Counted from the first letter of the stretch, positions 44,198 to 53,151 are shown. The stretch: 54,540 nt of DNA from Dehalococcoidia bacterium (GCA_026421185.1 JAPKCH010000009.1:1-54540), one strand, 5' to 3'. The notes: a model not told the origin generated them from the sequence alone. Program-made: numbers and translations.

Positions 44198-45415
44198 TTA
44201 GTTCTGGGCTGGAAGCCAGCCCCAAGAGTGAGGTCCGAAATCGAGTGCCTGTGGAACGCCGTCTTTTACTGCCATTACCGGTTTGATCGCCTGTGATCCT
44301 GCTTTGGTTGCACCTGAAGACTCTCGGAATGAGAACTCGCCTTCGACGAGGTCGACGATCGAAATATCGGCAGTTGTGCCGACGCTGAGCGAACCGAGAT
44401 CATCAGCAATTCCAAGAATTTCAGCTGGCTTTGACGTCGTCATACGAATAGCGTCTTCGAACGAAATACCTAGCGTCATTACTTTGCCCATACACTCGGT
44501 CAGCGAGAACACCGGACCTGCGTAGATGCCCATCGCAGTGATATCGGAACTGATCGTGTCGGGAATGAAACCGGAATCTATTACCGACTGTGCCGCAGCG
44601 AATGTGAAGTTTCCGCCACCGACACCTACATCGAAGTAAACGCCGTTATTTCGAGCTTCTTGCGCCTGTGAAATTAACGATCCGTTTGCGAGAAGTGCGC
44701 CAACTGCTCCACTGAGCGTGTGAGTTACAACGTCGCCCTTGCCCAGAATGTCGGTGAGAATGCTGGGTGTTAGATCGGCAGCGATTGGATCTTGCGCAGC
44801 GATATCGCCAACGTGAACCATTACGAAACCGCCAGCTTCATCGGTAATCACCTTTGCAGCCTTCGGCATGTCGTTGCCGAGAGCAGTGATTCCGGGAGTG
44901 ACCATTCGGGCCTTTACGCCTTTGATGATGTCGGGATAGGACTGAATAACTTCGACCGATGCAGCGTGATTTATATCGTCGGCTGTTTTCACTTCGGGAA
45001 CGTTAGCTACTCCCATTTTTCCGATGTTCAGCAATGCTAAAAGTCGAGTTTTGGCGTTTGGAGCGAGGTAGTTCACCAATCCGCCTGAGTTCAACGCACC
45101 AATTGATCCTGCGTCGAGGATTGTCGTTACTCCGGCGCTCACACCGGCTGTGTCGGCATTAACCATGAATTCGTCGTTAGATGGCTTGCGAATGCCGCCT
45201 GCAGCGTGCGTGTGAAGGTCTATCAGGCCAGGTGTGACGACCAATCCGGTGGCGTCGATTACTCGCTTGCTAGCTGAAGCATCGATATTCGATTCAACAG
45301 CAACGATCTTGCCATTTTTTACAGAAATATCAAGCTTGGCGTCGATGTTATTGGCAGGGTCGAGTACTCGGCCGCCAGAAATAACGAGATCGTGGGAAAT
45401 GGGTTGTGTTGGCAT
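44198..45415 (-). CDS. Amidohydrolase (COG3964-like, dihydroorotase-related)
   Basis: 405 residues. N-terminal ISGGRVLDPANNIDAKLD is shared with the amidohydrolase at 36.3 kb. Metal motifs: GLIDLHTHAAGG near 64, GVKARMVTPG near 164 with the likely carbamylated lysine, FVMVHVGD near 197, DVVTHTLSG near 228, and ISSDITAMGIYAG with the Asp near 291. COG3964 relatives include deacetylases and D-amino-acid or aryl-amide hydrolases; the substrate here is unknown. It is followed by the two PLP lyases and preceded by an enolase-superfamily gene 173 bases upstream, all on the minus strand. Confidence 0.85.
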   Translation of the reverse strand: MPTQPISHDLVISGGRVLDPANNIDAKLDISVKNGKIVAVESNIDASASKRVIDATGLVVTPGLIDLHTHAAGGIRKPSNDEFMVNADTAGVSAGVTTILDAGSIGALNSGGLVNYLAPNAKTRLLALLNIGKMGVANVPEVKTADDINHAASVEVIQSYPDIIKGVKARMVTPGITALGNDMPKAAKVITDEAGGFVMVHVGDIAAQDPIAADLTPSILTDILGKGDVVTHTLSGAVGALLANGSLISQAQEARNNGVYFDVGVGGGNFTFAAAQSVIDSGFIPDTISSDITAMGIYAGPVFSLTECMGKVMTLGISFEDAIRMTTSKPAEILGIADDLGSLSVGTTADISIVDLVEGEFSFRESSGATKAGSQAIKPVMAVKDGVPQALDFGPHSWGWLPAQN

Positions 45416-45535
45416 GGATATTTACTAATTAGCAGAGCAGGTCGATATTAGGCGTCTTGCTGAAGACATGTACACAATAGACCAGTTTAGATTCGTGTTG
45501 GAACTGTCACTTTAACGACTTGATTGAGATAACAA

Positions 45536-45555
45536 CGAAAAATCGGTATTTTTCG
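45536..45555 (-). terminator. Possible terminator of the enolase-superfamily gene
   Basis: CGAAAAAT-CGGT-ATTTTTCG, an AT-rich 8-bp stem 33 bases past the minus-strand stop at 45589, followed on that strand by TTGTT. A GGTG-AAAA-CACC hairpin stands just before it. Stability is modest. Confidence 0.4.
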
Positions 45556-45588
45556 ATACCTACTGGTGAAAACACCACCAAATATCCC

Positions 45589-46758
45589 CTAATACTCCCG
45601 AAGAGAGCCGTCGGGATTGATCAGTGGTGGGCGGTCGTAGGGTATTGGCGGATAGTGCTTGAAGGCTTCTTCGTTTAGTTCGACGCCAATGCCGGGTTTG
45701 GTTGGCACTTCTAGGTATCCACCAACCCGTTTCAAAGGCTCTTTTACGAGTTCTGCTTTAATTCCCTTGTCATCGTCATACGGGTATTCCTGGACTGGAA
45801 TGTTGTGAGTTGCGGCATCGATCTGCACACAAGCAGCCGTTAGAACACAGCTGAGCGGATTGTGTGGAACCACTGACACATAAGCAGCCTCGGCAAGCGC
45901 TGCGATTTTCTTCACATTGGTTATGCCTCCAGCAAGCGATAGATCGGGCCGAACGAACGCTGCGCCTTGGTGATTCATCAAATCTCGGAACTGGTAAATG
46001 GTGTAGAGCCGTTCGCCCATCGCCAGCGGAATCGGCTGCTGCTGAGCAACCCATCCCCACTGATCCATGTTTTCAGGCTCGATAGGATCTTCGTAGAAAT
46101 AGAGATTTAACGGTTCGAGCGCTCGGCCTAGGCCAATCGCTTCGGCTGGAGTTAGCCGGTTGACGACATCGATCATGATGTCGCAATCAGGTCCAGCTGC
46201 TTCACGAACGGCGGCGATGCGTTTAACGGCATTATTCTGCATGCCGGTGAAGCTCATGTTTTCGAGTCCGAGACCTTCTTCGAAATCGGAATTGCCGAAA
46301 TCTCCAAACGGGTAGACCCGCAGAGCGGTGAATCCTTCTTCGACTCGCGCTGCAGCTTCTTCAGCCAGCGTTTCGGGCGTGTTGCCGCTTAGATGGGTGT
46401 ACAGGCGCACTTTCTCTCGTGTTGGTCCACCCAGTAGTTCGTAAACCGGCTTGTTGAGTGCTTTGCCTTTGATGTCCCAAAGTGCGATGTCGATTGCACC
46501 GATAGCCGCCATCATATCGGATCCGCCACGAAACAGCTGTCGACGAAACATGTGCTGCCAGTGCCGTTCGATATGGCCGGGGTCTTTACCGACCAAATAC
46601 TCAGCGCAGTATTCAACAGCTGCTCGTGGCACGAACGGTGTGCCGCCGGTGCCGCTGGCAGGGTGAAGCTCGCCAACGCCGGTGATGCCTTCGTCGGTTT
46701 CAACTTTCACATAGTTGAAGCGATCGACGGAAAGGGTGATTACCGCTGTGACTTTCAT
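45589..46758 (-). CDS. Enolase-superfamily dehydratase/racemase (galactonate dehydratase-like)
   Basis: Mandelate racemase/muconate-lactonising family enzyme, 389 residues from ATG 46758, which has GGAG about 11 bases upstream; an upstream in-frame ATG at 46812 adds 18 unconserved residues. N-terminal capping domain with VETDEGITGVGELHPASG. GAIDIALWDIKGKALNKPVY and LLGG mark the first barrel part. Metal ligands: Asp in DIMIDVVNRL, Glu in YFYEDPIEPE, Glu in AMGERLY. The probable general base is His in VVPHNPLS. Galactonate-type dehydratases carry His two residues after the first ligand; here that position is Val-Asn, so the reaction may differ. Likely acts on an acid sugar. Confidence 0.85.
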   Translation of the reverse strand: MKVTAVITLSVDRFNYVKVETDEGITGVGELHPASGTGGTPFVPRAAVEYCAEYLVGKDPGHIERHWQHMFRRQLFRGGSDMMAAIGAIDIALWDIKGKALNKPVYELLGGPTREKVRLYTHLSGNTPETLAEEAAARVEEGFTALRVYPFGDFGNSDFEEGLGLENMSFTGMQNNAVKRIAAVREAAGPDCDIMIDVVNRLTPAEAIGLGRALEPLNLYFYEDPIEPENMDQWGWVAQQQPIPLAMGERLYTIYQFRDLMNHQGAAFVRPDLSLAGGITNVKKIAALAEAAYVSVVPHNPLSCVLTAACVQIDAATHNIPVQEYPYDDDKGIKAELVKEPLKRVGGYLEVPTKPGIGVELNEEAFKHYPPIPYDRPPLINPDGSLREY

Positions 46759-46817
46759 ATTGTGATTAGCTCCGGGCGGCGTCGAACGATTTGGTCTCGC
46801 GTCGCATTTCACCTTTA

Positions 46818-46852
46818 CTCTAACTCCTTTCCATCAAGGAAAGAAGTTAGAG
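46818..46852. repeat. Dispersed palindrome, copy C
   Basis: CTCTAACT-C-CTTTCC, loop ATCAA, GGAAAG-A-AGTTAGAG: 14 pairs with one mismatch. It lies in the 311-base gap between the two divergent genes at 46758 and 47070. Nothing else clear is seen there. Confidence 0.5.
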
Positions 46853-47069
46853 GCGTCACTAGCGTCGCAACGATATTTGTTTGCTATCAATGTAGCTGTT
46901 CAGATATTTATTACCTGAGAAGGTGAAACAGCAATATGTTGGTACATGCCTTTGCACTACCCTGCAGAACGATCTCAGGTGTAGTATTTGCGGGAATTTT
47001 CGCACTTGGCTGCTCGGTGAAATTACCTGTTCAGCTATTTTTACTCTTGGTTAGAAGGATCGGTTATTC

Positions 47070-48242
47070 ATGGCAGGACCCCTGCGCGTCGGATTAGTTG
47101 GCGTTGGCCAACGTGGACTTCAGCACCTGCAAGCTCTGGTAAGCATGCAGTCGGACGAGATAGTACAGATCACTGCATTGGCTGACCCGTACCCAGAGAA
47201 CCTCGAAGACAGCAAGGTCAACAAATTCGTCGAAGGCTATTCATCAGCCGGAATCAAGATGTTCGATTCTGCAGATGGCATGATCGAATCGGGGCTGGTC
47301 GATGCAATCTGGTTCGTTATTCCGCCAAACCAGCACAAGGGCGAGATAGAGCGGGCAGCAGAGCGAGAAATCGCTATCTTCGCTGAGAAACCTCAATCGC
47401 TGTTCCTCGACGACATCATTTCTCAAGACATCGCAATCACGAAGGCCGGTGTGCCAAGCACAGTCGGCTTCCAGATGCGACACGACCGTGGTTACACCGA
47501 TATACACAACTATCTCAGCGACAAATGGGTCGCAGCTATGACCATGATTGCCGAAGGCGCAGTCGAGGGTCACGGCGTTAAGCACACTCGCACTGAAGAA
47601 CAGGGTGGCCCAGCGAACCGAGTTTGGACCGCCAACCGAGCGTGGTCAGGAACTTCAGTCGTTGAAGCTGGAATTCACCAGACCGACATCATGCGGTATT
47701 GGACGAACGACGACGTTGATTGGGTTCGAGCAACCTACACCGACCGTCCTGCTGAACTGCACGATACCGAAGGTGACAACCCCATTGCCTACACCGTGAC
47801 TTACGGCATGAAAAAGGGTGGCGTTGCCAACCTGATTTTCACGAAGCCAGCTCGTTCGTACTACGACGGTCGATTCGACGTGATTATTCACACGCACGGC
47901 ACGATCAAGCTCGAAGACGATTTTGTTGACTACGCGTTCGGTGGGGACTGGCCGCCAGCGAAGAACCCGACTATCGATCAAGTTCGCAAGGTAATTTCAG
48001 CAGGTCCGCACACCTCTGCAATGGGTGCCGAAAGCACTCGTGGAATCGGTCAGGCATTCGCCAACTCGATTACTGAGAGTGATCCTTCGAAGCGATTGAA
48101 CTCGTTCAATTCTTCGATCAACTCGCTCGCTGCTGTGCTTGCTGCGAACATCTCGAACGATCTCGATGGCGATAAGATCGTTATCGACGAATTCATTAAC
48201 GACGACAAATACGCCAAGTACCGATTAAACCCAAACAGGTAA
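47070..48242 (+). CDS. Gfo/Idh/MocA-family NAD(P)-dependent oxidoreductase
   Basis: 390 residues with the two-domain layout of the family. N-terminal Rossmann motif VGLVGVGQRGLQHLQAL at 8-24, WFVIPPNQHKGEIERAAE near 88, and FAEKPQ near 112 with the conserved Lys-Pro of the EKP motif. The C-terminal beta-sheet domain includes ESGLV-type contacts and RAWSGTSVVEAGIHQTDIMRYW near 190 with the usual Gly-His-Asp region. Predicted sugar or inositol dehydrogenase. The gene starts 311 bases from the divergent enolase-superfamily gene and is followed, after 99 bases, by a second enolase-superfamily gene, fitting a sugar-acid catabolic pair. Confidence 0.88.
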   Translation: MAGPLRVGLVGVGQRGLQHLQALVSMQSDEIVQITALADPYPENLEDSKVNKFVEGYSSAGIKMFDSADGMIESGLVDAIWFVIPPNQHKGEIERAAEREIAIFAEKPQSLFLDDIISQDIAITKAGVPSTVGFQMRHDRGYTDIHNYLSDKWVAAMTMIAEGAVEGHGVKHTRTEEQGGPANRVWTANRAWSGTSVVEAGIHQTDIMRYWTNDDVDWVRATYTDRPAELHDTEGDNPIAYTVTYGMKKGGVANLIFTKPARSYYDGRFDVIIHTHGTIKLEDDFVDYAFGGDWPPAKNPTIDQVRKVISAGPHTSAMGAESTRGIGQAFANSITESDPSKRLNSFNSSINSLAAVLAANISNDLDGDKIVIDEFINDDKYAKYRLNPNR

Positions 48243-48341
48243 CTCTCAAGAAATAAGAGTCCCGTGATCAGTTCACAAATAAATCGTTGAATTGTTCATA
48301 GGCTTCATTTTTTCAGATCGACAATCCCGGAGAATAAGTAA

Positions 48342-49529
48342 TTGCCAATAGCAGGTGAATGGTTCACACCAACCGAGCTAAGTTTCAACTCAATCAAGGC
48401 GCGGCCTGAAACGACTTGGGTTCATTTTTCACTCGGTGACGGCAATGGCATATTTGGTCAGGGCGAGATTACCGACACTCAGGTCGATCAGTCGATCGCA
48501 CCGATCGTTGCTCGCTTGGCAAACAACCTTCGGGGTCACAAGCTCACTGCTGATACCGACGTCATTACGCTGAACAATCTGTCGGTCGAGAAACTTGAAA
48601 CCGACCTCCCGCTCGCAACAGCTGTTAGTGGTCTTCGTTGCGCCATAGCCGATGTACTTGCACAGGTTCTTCAGCTGCCATTGGTCGACTACCTGCGAGA
48701 AATTTACGACCACGAGGGTAAGGCCGATCGTAAGGTTCCGCTGTACTCGAACATCAATCGTGCCCTGAAGCCGTCGTTTGATGGTCCAATGGATCGTTCG
48801 CCCGATGGCTTCTCCGAAATGGCTCAACGGGCGATGGAATCTGGATTTACAACAGCCAAGTGCGCACCGTTCGATGAATGCAGGGCTCCGTTTAGCAAAT
48901 CAGGACTTCCACGAGAAGCCGAAATGGGTCTCGATCGTATTCGAGCTGCGAAAGATGTGATTGGTCCGGATCGAACGTTATTGGTCGATTGTCATTCGCG
49001 ATTTGATCTTGAATCTGCACTGGCGTTAGAGCCAGAACTTCGTGAAGCCGGAGTTGGCTGGTTCGAAGAGCCTGTCGACCCGATCACTATGGCTGACGAT
49101 CTACGAATTATTCGTGATAAAGCTGAAATGACAATGGCTGGAGCCGAAATGGGCTACGGAGTTGGCCTGTTCAAGAAGCTGATGGAAGAAGACGTTCTAG
49201 ACGTCGTGATGCCAGATGTGAAATTCTGTGGTGGTCCAGTTGAGGCGTATTTGATTGGTCGAGAACTAGAACCTCGATGGGAGGGTTCGGTTTCGATGCA
49301 CTGTCCATCGGGGCCACTTTCCTTGTTGGCATCTGCCCACGCAACGGCAGCGTTCGGAGCCACAATTCCTCTGGAGCACGCCGTTTACGAAGCTAATTGG
49401 CGTCATGAGGTTCTGGAGCCGTTCGAGATCGTGAAAGATGGATACCTTGAACTACCGGGTGGTCCCGGTCTTGGTGCGAGAATCGATCCGGTTGCGATTG
49501 CGATGCGCGGCAAGCAGTGGACTGAGTAG
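48342..49529 (+). CDS. Enolase-superfamily enzyme, divergent mandelate racemase-like
   Basis: 395 residues from TTG 48342, nine bases after GGAG at 48329-48332. The barrel ligands appear as Asp in LLVDCHSRFD, Glu in WFEEPVDPITM and Glu in AGAEMGYG. MHCPSGPLSLLASAHATAA near 320 holds the C-terminal catalytic region. SGLRCAIADVLAQ replaces the usual SAIDIALWDxxGK segment. NSIKARPETTWVHFSLGDG shows a shortened capping domain. This is clearly a separate branch from the enzyme at 45.6 kb, and many SAR202-type genomes carry such divergent copies. Reaction unknown. Confidence 0.8.
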   Translation: MPIAGEWFTPTELSFNSIKARPETTWVHFSLGDGNGIFGQGEITDTQVDQSIAPIVARLANNLRGHKLTADTDVITLNNLSVEKLETDLPLATAVSGLRCAIADVLAQVLQLPLVDYLREIYDHEGKADRKVPLYSNINRALKPSFDGPMDRSPDGFSEMAQRAMESGFTTAKCAPFDECRAPFSKSGLPREAEMGLDRIRAAKDVIGPDRTLLVDCHSRFDLESALALEPELREAGVGWFEEPVDPITMADDLRIIRDKAEMTMAGAEMGYGVGLFKKLMEEDVLDVVMPDVKFCGGPVEAYLIGRELEPRWEGSVSMHCPSGPLSLLASAHATAAFGATIPLEHAVYEANWRHEVLEPFEIVKDGYLELPGGPGLGARIDPVAIAMRGKQWTE

Positions 49530-49666
49530 CAGGCTGGCCTGGGATTCTTCTGTATTGAACACCGCCATCTTCACTACGGAGAGGGGATTAATGCTGTTGA
49601 TCTCGTCCTCTCAATAGGGCGCGTATAAGCTGAACTGAAATTGAGTCACAATGAAAGTCCACTTGC

Positions 49667-50398
49667 GTGCCTACTGAACTTACCGCAACAGGCCCGAAGC
49701 TAACCCATCGTTCTACATTGCTAGAACGGCTGGTCGACTTTGAGAGTGAGCTAGGTGTTGAGTTTGTAGTTGAAATGCACCTTCCTGGCTATTCACTTGG
49801 CGAAAAGTGGGCGTCATTGCCTAAATCCGCTCAAGATTACGACAACGGCATCATTGTGATTAGCTCGGTCGATCCGGTCGCGGGTGTTCAACCGCGATTG
49901 GCGTTGTTGCCACCGTTCCCGATCACCGATGCCAGTGAAGCACACTCGTTCGAATATCTCAGAGCGTTCGATGCAAAGCCCCATACGATTGCGATCATCC
50001 TTCTCCGACTCGGACATTGGGCAGTTGGAATCGCAGAAGATGGCGAATTAGTTGTAACCAAAACAGGCAGCCGGTATGTGAAGAATCAACACCGCAAAGG
50101 TGGCCAATCATCGAATCGCTTCAGGCGCGGTCGTGAGAAGTGGATTCGAGAGTTATTTGATCAGGCTGGAGAAGTAGCTAGCGCACGATTCAGGGATTAT
50201 CCAGGGCATTTGGAGTTCTTGAAACTAGGTGGTGATAGAGTCGTTCTAGGCCAGTTTATTAAGCGAATCAAACTGCCCGATAGATTAGGAGATCGTGTCC
50301 TGCAGAACCGAGTGGCAGTCGATCAGCCGGGTCGAAAAGCTCTCGATGATGCTGTTCGAGATTCTTGGTCGTATCGAATTTTCGAGTTAGGCGAGTAG
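49667..50398 (+). CDS. VLRF1-type release factor (Vms1-like peptidyl-tRNA hydrolase)
   Basis: 243 residues from GTG 49667. The core has the eRF1/Vms1 layout: a strand-rich domain with GIIVISSVD near 61, TIAIILLRLGHWAVGI near 107-122 and GELVVTKTGSRYVKN near 126, then the catalytic loop RKGGQSSNRFRRGR at 143-156 with Gly145-Gly146-Gln147, followed by a helix (EKWIRELFDQAG). In Vms1/VLRF1 proteins this loop releases nascent chains from peptidyl-tRNA on stalled ribosomes. The Gln is retained, which suggests activity. The C-terminal 45 residues end in a basic, Asp/Arg-rich segment. Family assignment is from motif memory; a profile search would settle it. No ribosome-rescue partner is adjacent. 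Confidence 0.75.
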   Translation: MPTELTATGPKLTHRSTLLERLVDFESELGVEFVVEMHLPGYSLGEKWASLPKSAQDYDNGIIVISSVDPVAGVQPRLALLPPFPITDASEAHSFEYLRAFDAKPHTIAIILLRLGHWAVGIAEDGELVVTKTGSRYVKNQHRKGGQSSNRFRRGREKWIRELFDQAGEVASARFRDYPGHLEFLKLGGDRVVLGQFIKRIKLPDRLGDRVLQNRVAVDQPGRKALDDAVRDSWSYRIFELGE

Positions 50399-50616
50399 CA
50401 AGTCACTCGGAATTCGTTGCTGATTTGTGGATATTCGGATCAGTCGAGAGGTTGGGAGTTTTCTTGCAGGCCTGTAGATTGAGTTTATGGGATTTGGGCG
50501 AAATCTAAAATAACTGGTAACTCCTGAGCACGATTTAAACCCTGTTGTCGCGCCCGCAATTGAACAGTTTTAGGCGGTATATCTGTATTAAGAGATGCTT
50601 TTCTTGGCTCAACCAC

Positions 50617-50821
50617 CTAGTTTGGTGGCGACTGCAAATCATAATCATCCCCTAGATGGTTCTGGATGAAGCTATCGATGTCAATTCCGCGTTTGTGTGC
50701 TGTTAAAACTAGAGACCGATAAGACTTCTGCGAGACATCGATGATTCGCATAAAGGTTTTCCAGTCACTCCCTTTAAATCCGTCGAGCTGCTAAAGATCC
50801 GGTTAGAGCAACTAATTTCAT
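50617..50821 (-). pseudogene. Frameshifted small gene, unrecognised
   Basis: ATG 50821 opens MKLVALTGSLAARRI and stops; in another frame, starting just after, QLDGFKGSDWKTFMRIIDV continues and ends at 50617 with a helical C-terminus (SYRSLVLTAHKRGIDIDSFI). Joined by one frameshift near 50785 they make one plausible protein of about 70 residues. The helical part reminds one of small antitoxin-like proteins, but no family is certain. A 44-residue product from ATG 50751 alone is possible. The rest of the 650-base gap 50399-51048 shows only the G-rich tract listed next. Confidence 0.4.
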
Positions 50822-50905
50822 ACTGAACCTCAAATGATCCATACGTGTAGATATTTATATATAGTCTGGAACTATACGCAGACGTGCATTAGGCGTAGCA
50901 TCGTG

Positions 50906-50923
50906 CCCTCCCCTCCCCTCCCC
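50906..50923 (-). promoter_or_regulatory. G-quadruplex motif
   Basis: On the minus strand GGGGAGGGGAGGGGAGGG: four G-runs with single-A loops, a very strong quadruplex consensus. It lies 125 bases before the aminotransferase start; the C-rich strand is the coding strand of that gene. Confidence 0.6.
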
Positions 50924-51048
50924 GCTTTTTAGTGGTGGATGGCTATACGTGACGCGTCCGAGTCGAAGCTCTGCTTTAAATCGAAAACGTCAAAATACAG
51001 AATCTAAACCCGTGAACAGCGGGAACGAACACAAGGGTTACATTAGCG

Positions 51049-51984
51049 ATGACTACTGCACGCGAAGGCGAACGAGTCGCCTACTTCAACGGTAAAATTA
51101 TTCCTGAATCAGAGGTTAAGGTGCCTTTCAGGGATCGTGGATTTAAGTACGGTGATGCCGTATTCGATATGACACGCACGTTTGGTCACAAGATTTTTAA
51201 ACTTGAGACTCACATCAAGCGTTTTTATGACTCTCTCAAGTACGTAGATATCGATCCCGGTATGTCTCAGGAAGAGATGGTTGCTAAGAGCCGAGAGGTT
51301 CTAGAGGCTAATCTGCATCTTCTAGGTCCTGATGATGACTTTTGGGTAGGTCAACGCATTTCGCGCGGGGTAGATCTTGTCGGTGGTGATATGTGGGAGA
51401 CCGCTGGTGGTCCTAACGTGATAATAGAATGCGCACCGCTTCCATTGAAGCCTCGTGCCCGTCTTTTCAAAGATGGCATGGACGTTCTCGTTCCTTCAGT
51501 TCGACGAACACCGCCAGAGTCACTTAGTCCTCGAGCTAAGTCGCACAACTATTTGAACTTGATCATGGCCGATATGGAAGCCAAGGCGCAGGATGCTGAA
51601 GCGTGGGCGATCTTACTAGACACTCGTGGATTCCTGACTGAGGGAATCGGATCGAACATATTTACGATCAAAAATGGGGTGATATACACGCCTCAGGAAC
51701 AGTACGTTCTTGGCGGAATATCTCGTGAAACGGCAATCGAGATGGCAGAACGCATTGATGTTCCGGTCGTTACGAAAGACATCGACCTTTTCGACGCCAT
51801 GACTGCGGATGAAATCTTCCTGACTTCGACTTCGCTATGTATTTGCGGAGTTCGATCGTTCCAGGGTCGACAGATCGGTGATGGTTCAGCTGCCGGACCG
51901 ATTACAAAGGCATTGATGAACGAATACGTCGATTTTGTAGAGTACGACTGGCTCGGTCAGTACCTAAAACGGCTAGAAGATTAA
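51049..51984 (+). CDS. ilvE: Class IV PLP aminotransferase (branched-chain aminotransferase-like)
   Basis: 311-residue fold-type IV transaminase. Marks: AYFNGKIIPESEVKVPFRDRG near residue 11, GDAVFDMTRTF, the PLP Lys164 in RAKSHNYLNL, Glu199 in LTEGIGSNIF, and GGISRETAIEMAER near 224. Similar proteins interconvert branched-chain amino acids and keto acids, or act as R-selective amine or D-amino-acid transaminases; the substrate loops here (RTFGHKIF, near 43) do not match classical BCAT perfectly. First gene of a tight operon: serine hydrolase 18 bases later, exporter 6 bases after that. Confidence 0.88.
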   Translation: MTTAREGERVAYFNGKIIPESEVKVPFRDRGFKYGDAVFDMTRTFGHKIFKLETHIKRFYDSLKYVDIDPGMSQEEMVAKSREVLEANLHLLGPDDDFWVGQRISRGVDLVGGDMWETAGGPNVIIECAPLPLKPRARLFKDGMDVLVPSVRRTPPESLSPRAKSHNYLNLIMADMEAKAQDAEAWAILLDTRGFLTEGIGSNIFTIKNGVIYTPQEQYVLGGISRETAIEMAERIDVPVVTKDIDLFDAMTADEIFLTSTSLCICGVRSFQGRQIGDGSAAGPITKALMNEYVDFVEYDWLGQYLKRLED

Positions 51985-52002
51985 GGCTAAAAATACTTTA
52001 GT

Positions 52003-53151
52003 ATGACCAAAAAATTCTATCTGCCCCCAAAGGGCGAATGGGAACGGCGAGACGCTGCCTCGCTTGGCGTCGATCAAGCAAAGCTCGATGAATCCGTTCA
52101 GTTCGCTAAAGATAACGAAATCAATTGGCCAATCGATATTCGCCAAGGGAATGTCGGTCAAGACGCCCCTGAATGGTCTGAAAAAATTGGTCCGTTCAAG
52201 GATCGTGGCGGTCCGGCTGGAGTCGTGATTAAAAACGGCTATATCGTTGCTGAATGGGGTGATATCGAACGGGTCGATCTCACGTTTAGTGCGACGAAGA
52301 GCTACGTTGCCACGATGGCTGGCTTAGCTTTCGATAAAGGCATGATCAAAAGCACATCTGATCCGGTACTAGACTACGAATTTGAAAAATCGATAATTCA
52401 AAATGATACCGGTGTCCCAGTTGACGGATTTAATACCGATCAAAATCGTGGAATTACATGGGAGCACCTTCTTCAACAGACCTCTGAATGGGAAGGGACG
52501 CTCTACACGAAGCCCGATATCGTCGATTGGAACCGCAATCTCGATCCTGAAGGCATGGGTGCATCTGGTGATTACTCAAGGCGTGAGCGAACAGCACCTG
52601 GTGGTCACTGGGAATACAACGATGTTCGAGTAAATCGAACTGCATTAGCCCTGTTGGCAGTTTGGGGTGAGCCGCTTCCAGGCGCTATTAAACGTGAAGT
52701 TATGGACCCAATCGGGGCATCCAATAGCTGGGAGTGGCACGGATACGACGATAATTCTGTAGTGAATATTGATGGATTGGTGACTGAATCAGTGTCAGGT
52801 GGAGCTCACTGGGGCGGAGGGTTATGGGTCGACACTCTCGATCACGCCCGATTCGGAATGCTTTATCTGAACCGTGGTCGCTGGGGCGACAAGCAGATTA
52901 TTTCCGAGAAGTGGATCCATATGATGACTGTGCCGTGTGATCAGAACGATCAATATGGTTACATGTGGTGGCTGAACACTGGAGGCGTGCGCTACGGCAA
53001 GCATGCTTCTGAATCGACATTTGCTGCTTCTGGAGCTGGTGGGAACTGCGTAGTTATTGATCCTGAGAAGGATCTTGTGGTTGTGACTAGATGGTGTGAA
53101 GACGTTTCTGGTGTGGTCGATCTCGTGGCTCAAGCAGTGGGTTACAACTAA
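52003..53151 (+). CDS. Serine hydrolase, beta-lactamase class C / esterase family
   Basis: 382 residues, penicillin-binding-like fold. The nucleophile motif SxxK appears as Ser96-Ala-Thr-Lys99 (TFSATKSY). The Tyr-x-Asn motif is in HWEYNDVRVN near 204-213. The third motif region is GGVRYGKHASESTFAASGAG near 327. No signal peptide is seen, so a cytoplasmic esterase, amidase or D-aminopeptidase is more likely than a true beta-lactamase. It sits between an aminotransferase and an exporter, suggesting it releases an amino acid or its ester from a precursor. The substrate cannot be read from the sequence. Confidence 0.87.
   Translation: MTKKFYLPPKGEWERRDAASLGVDQAKLDESVQFAKDNEINWPIDIRQGNVGQDAPEWSEKIGPFKDRGGPAGVVIKNGYIVAEWGDIERVDLTFSATKSYVATMAGLAFDKGMIKSTSDPVLDYEFEKSIIQNDTGVPVDGFNTDQNRGITWEHLLQQTSEWEGTLYTKPDIVDWNRNLDPEGMGASGDYSRRERTAPGGHWEYNDVRVNRTALALLAVWGEPLPGAIKREVMDPIGASNSWEWHGYDDNSVVNIDGLVTESVSGGAHWGGGLWVDTLDHARFGMLYLNRGRWGDKQIISEKWIHMMTVPCDQNDQYGYMWWLNTGGVRYGKHASESTFAASGAGGNCVVIDPEKDLVVVTRWCEDVSGVVDLVAQAVGYN

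Noticed and set aside
46936-47106. 56-codon ORF with a lipobox-like FALGCS segment before the Gfo/Idh gene
   Set aside because: No ribosome site; overlaps the start of the next gene out of frame, and the tail is clearly non-coding for this frame.
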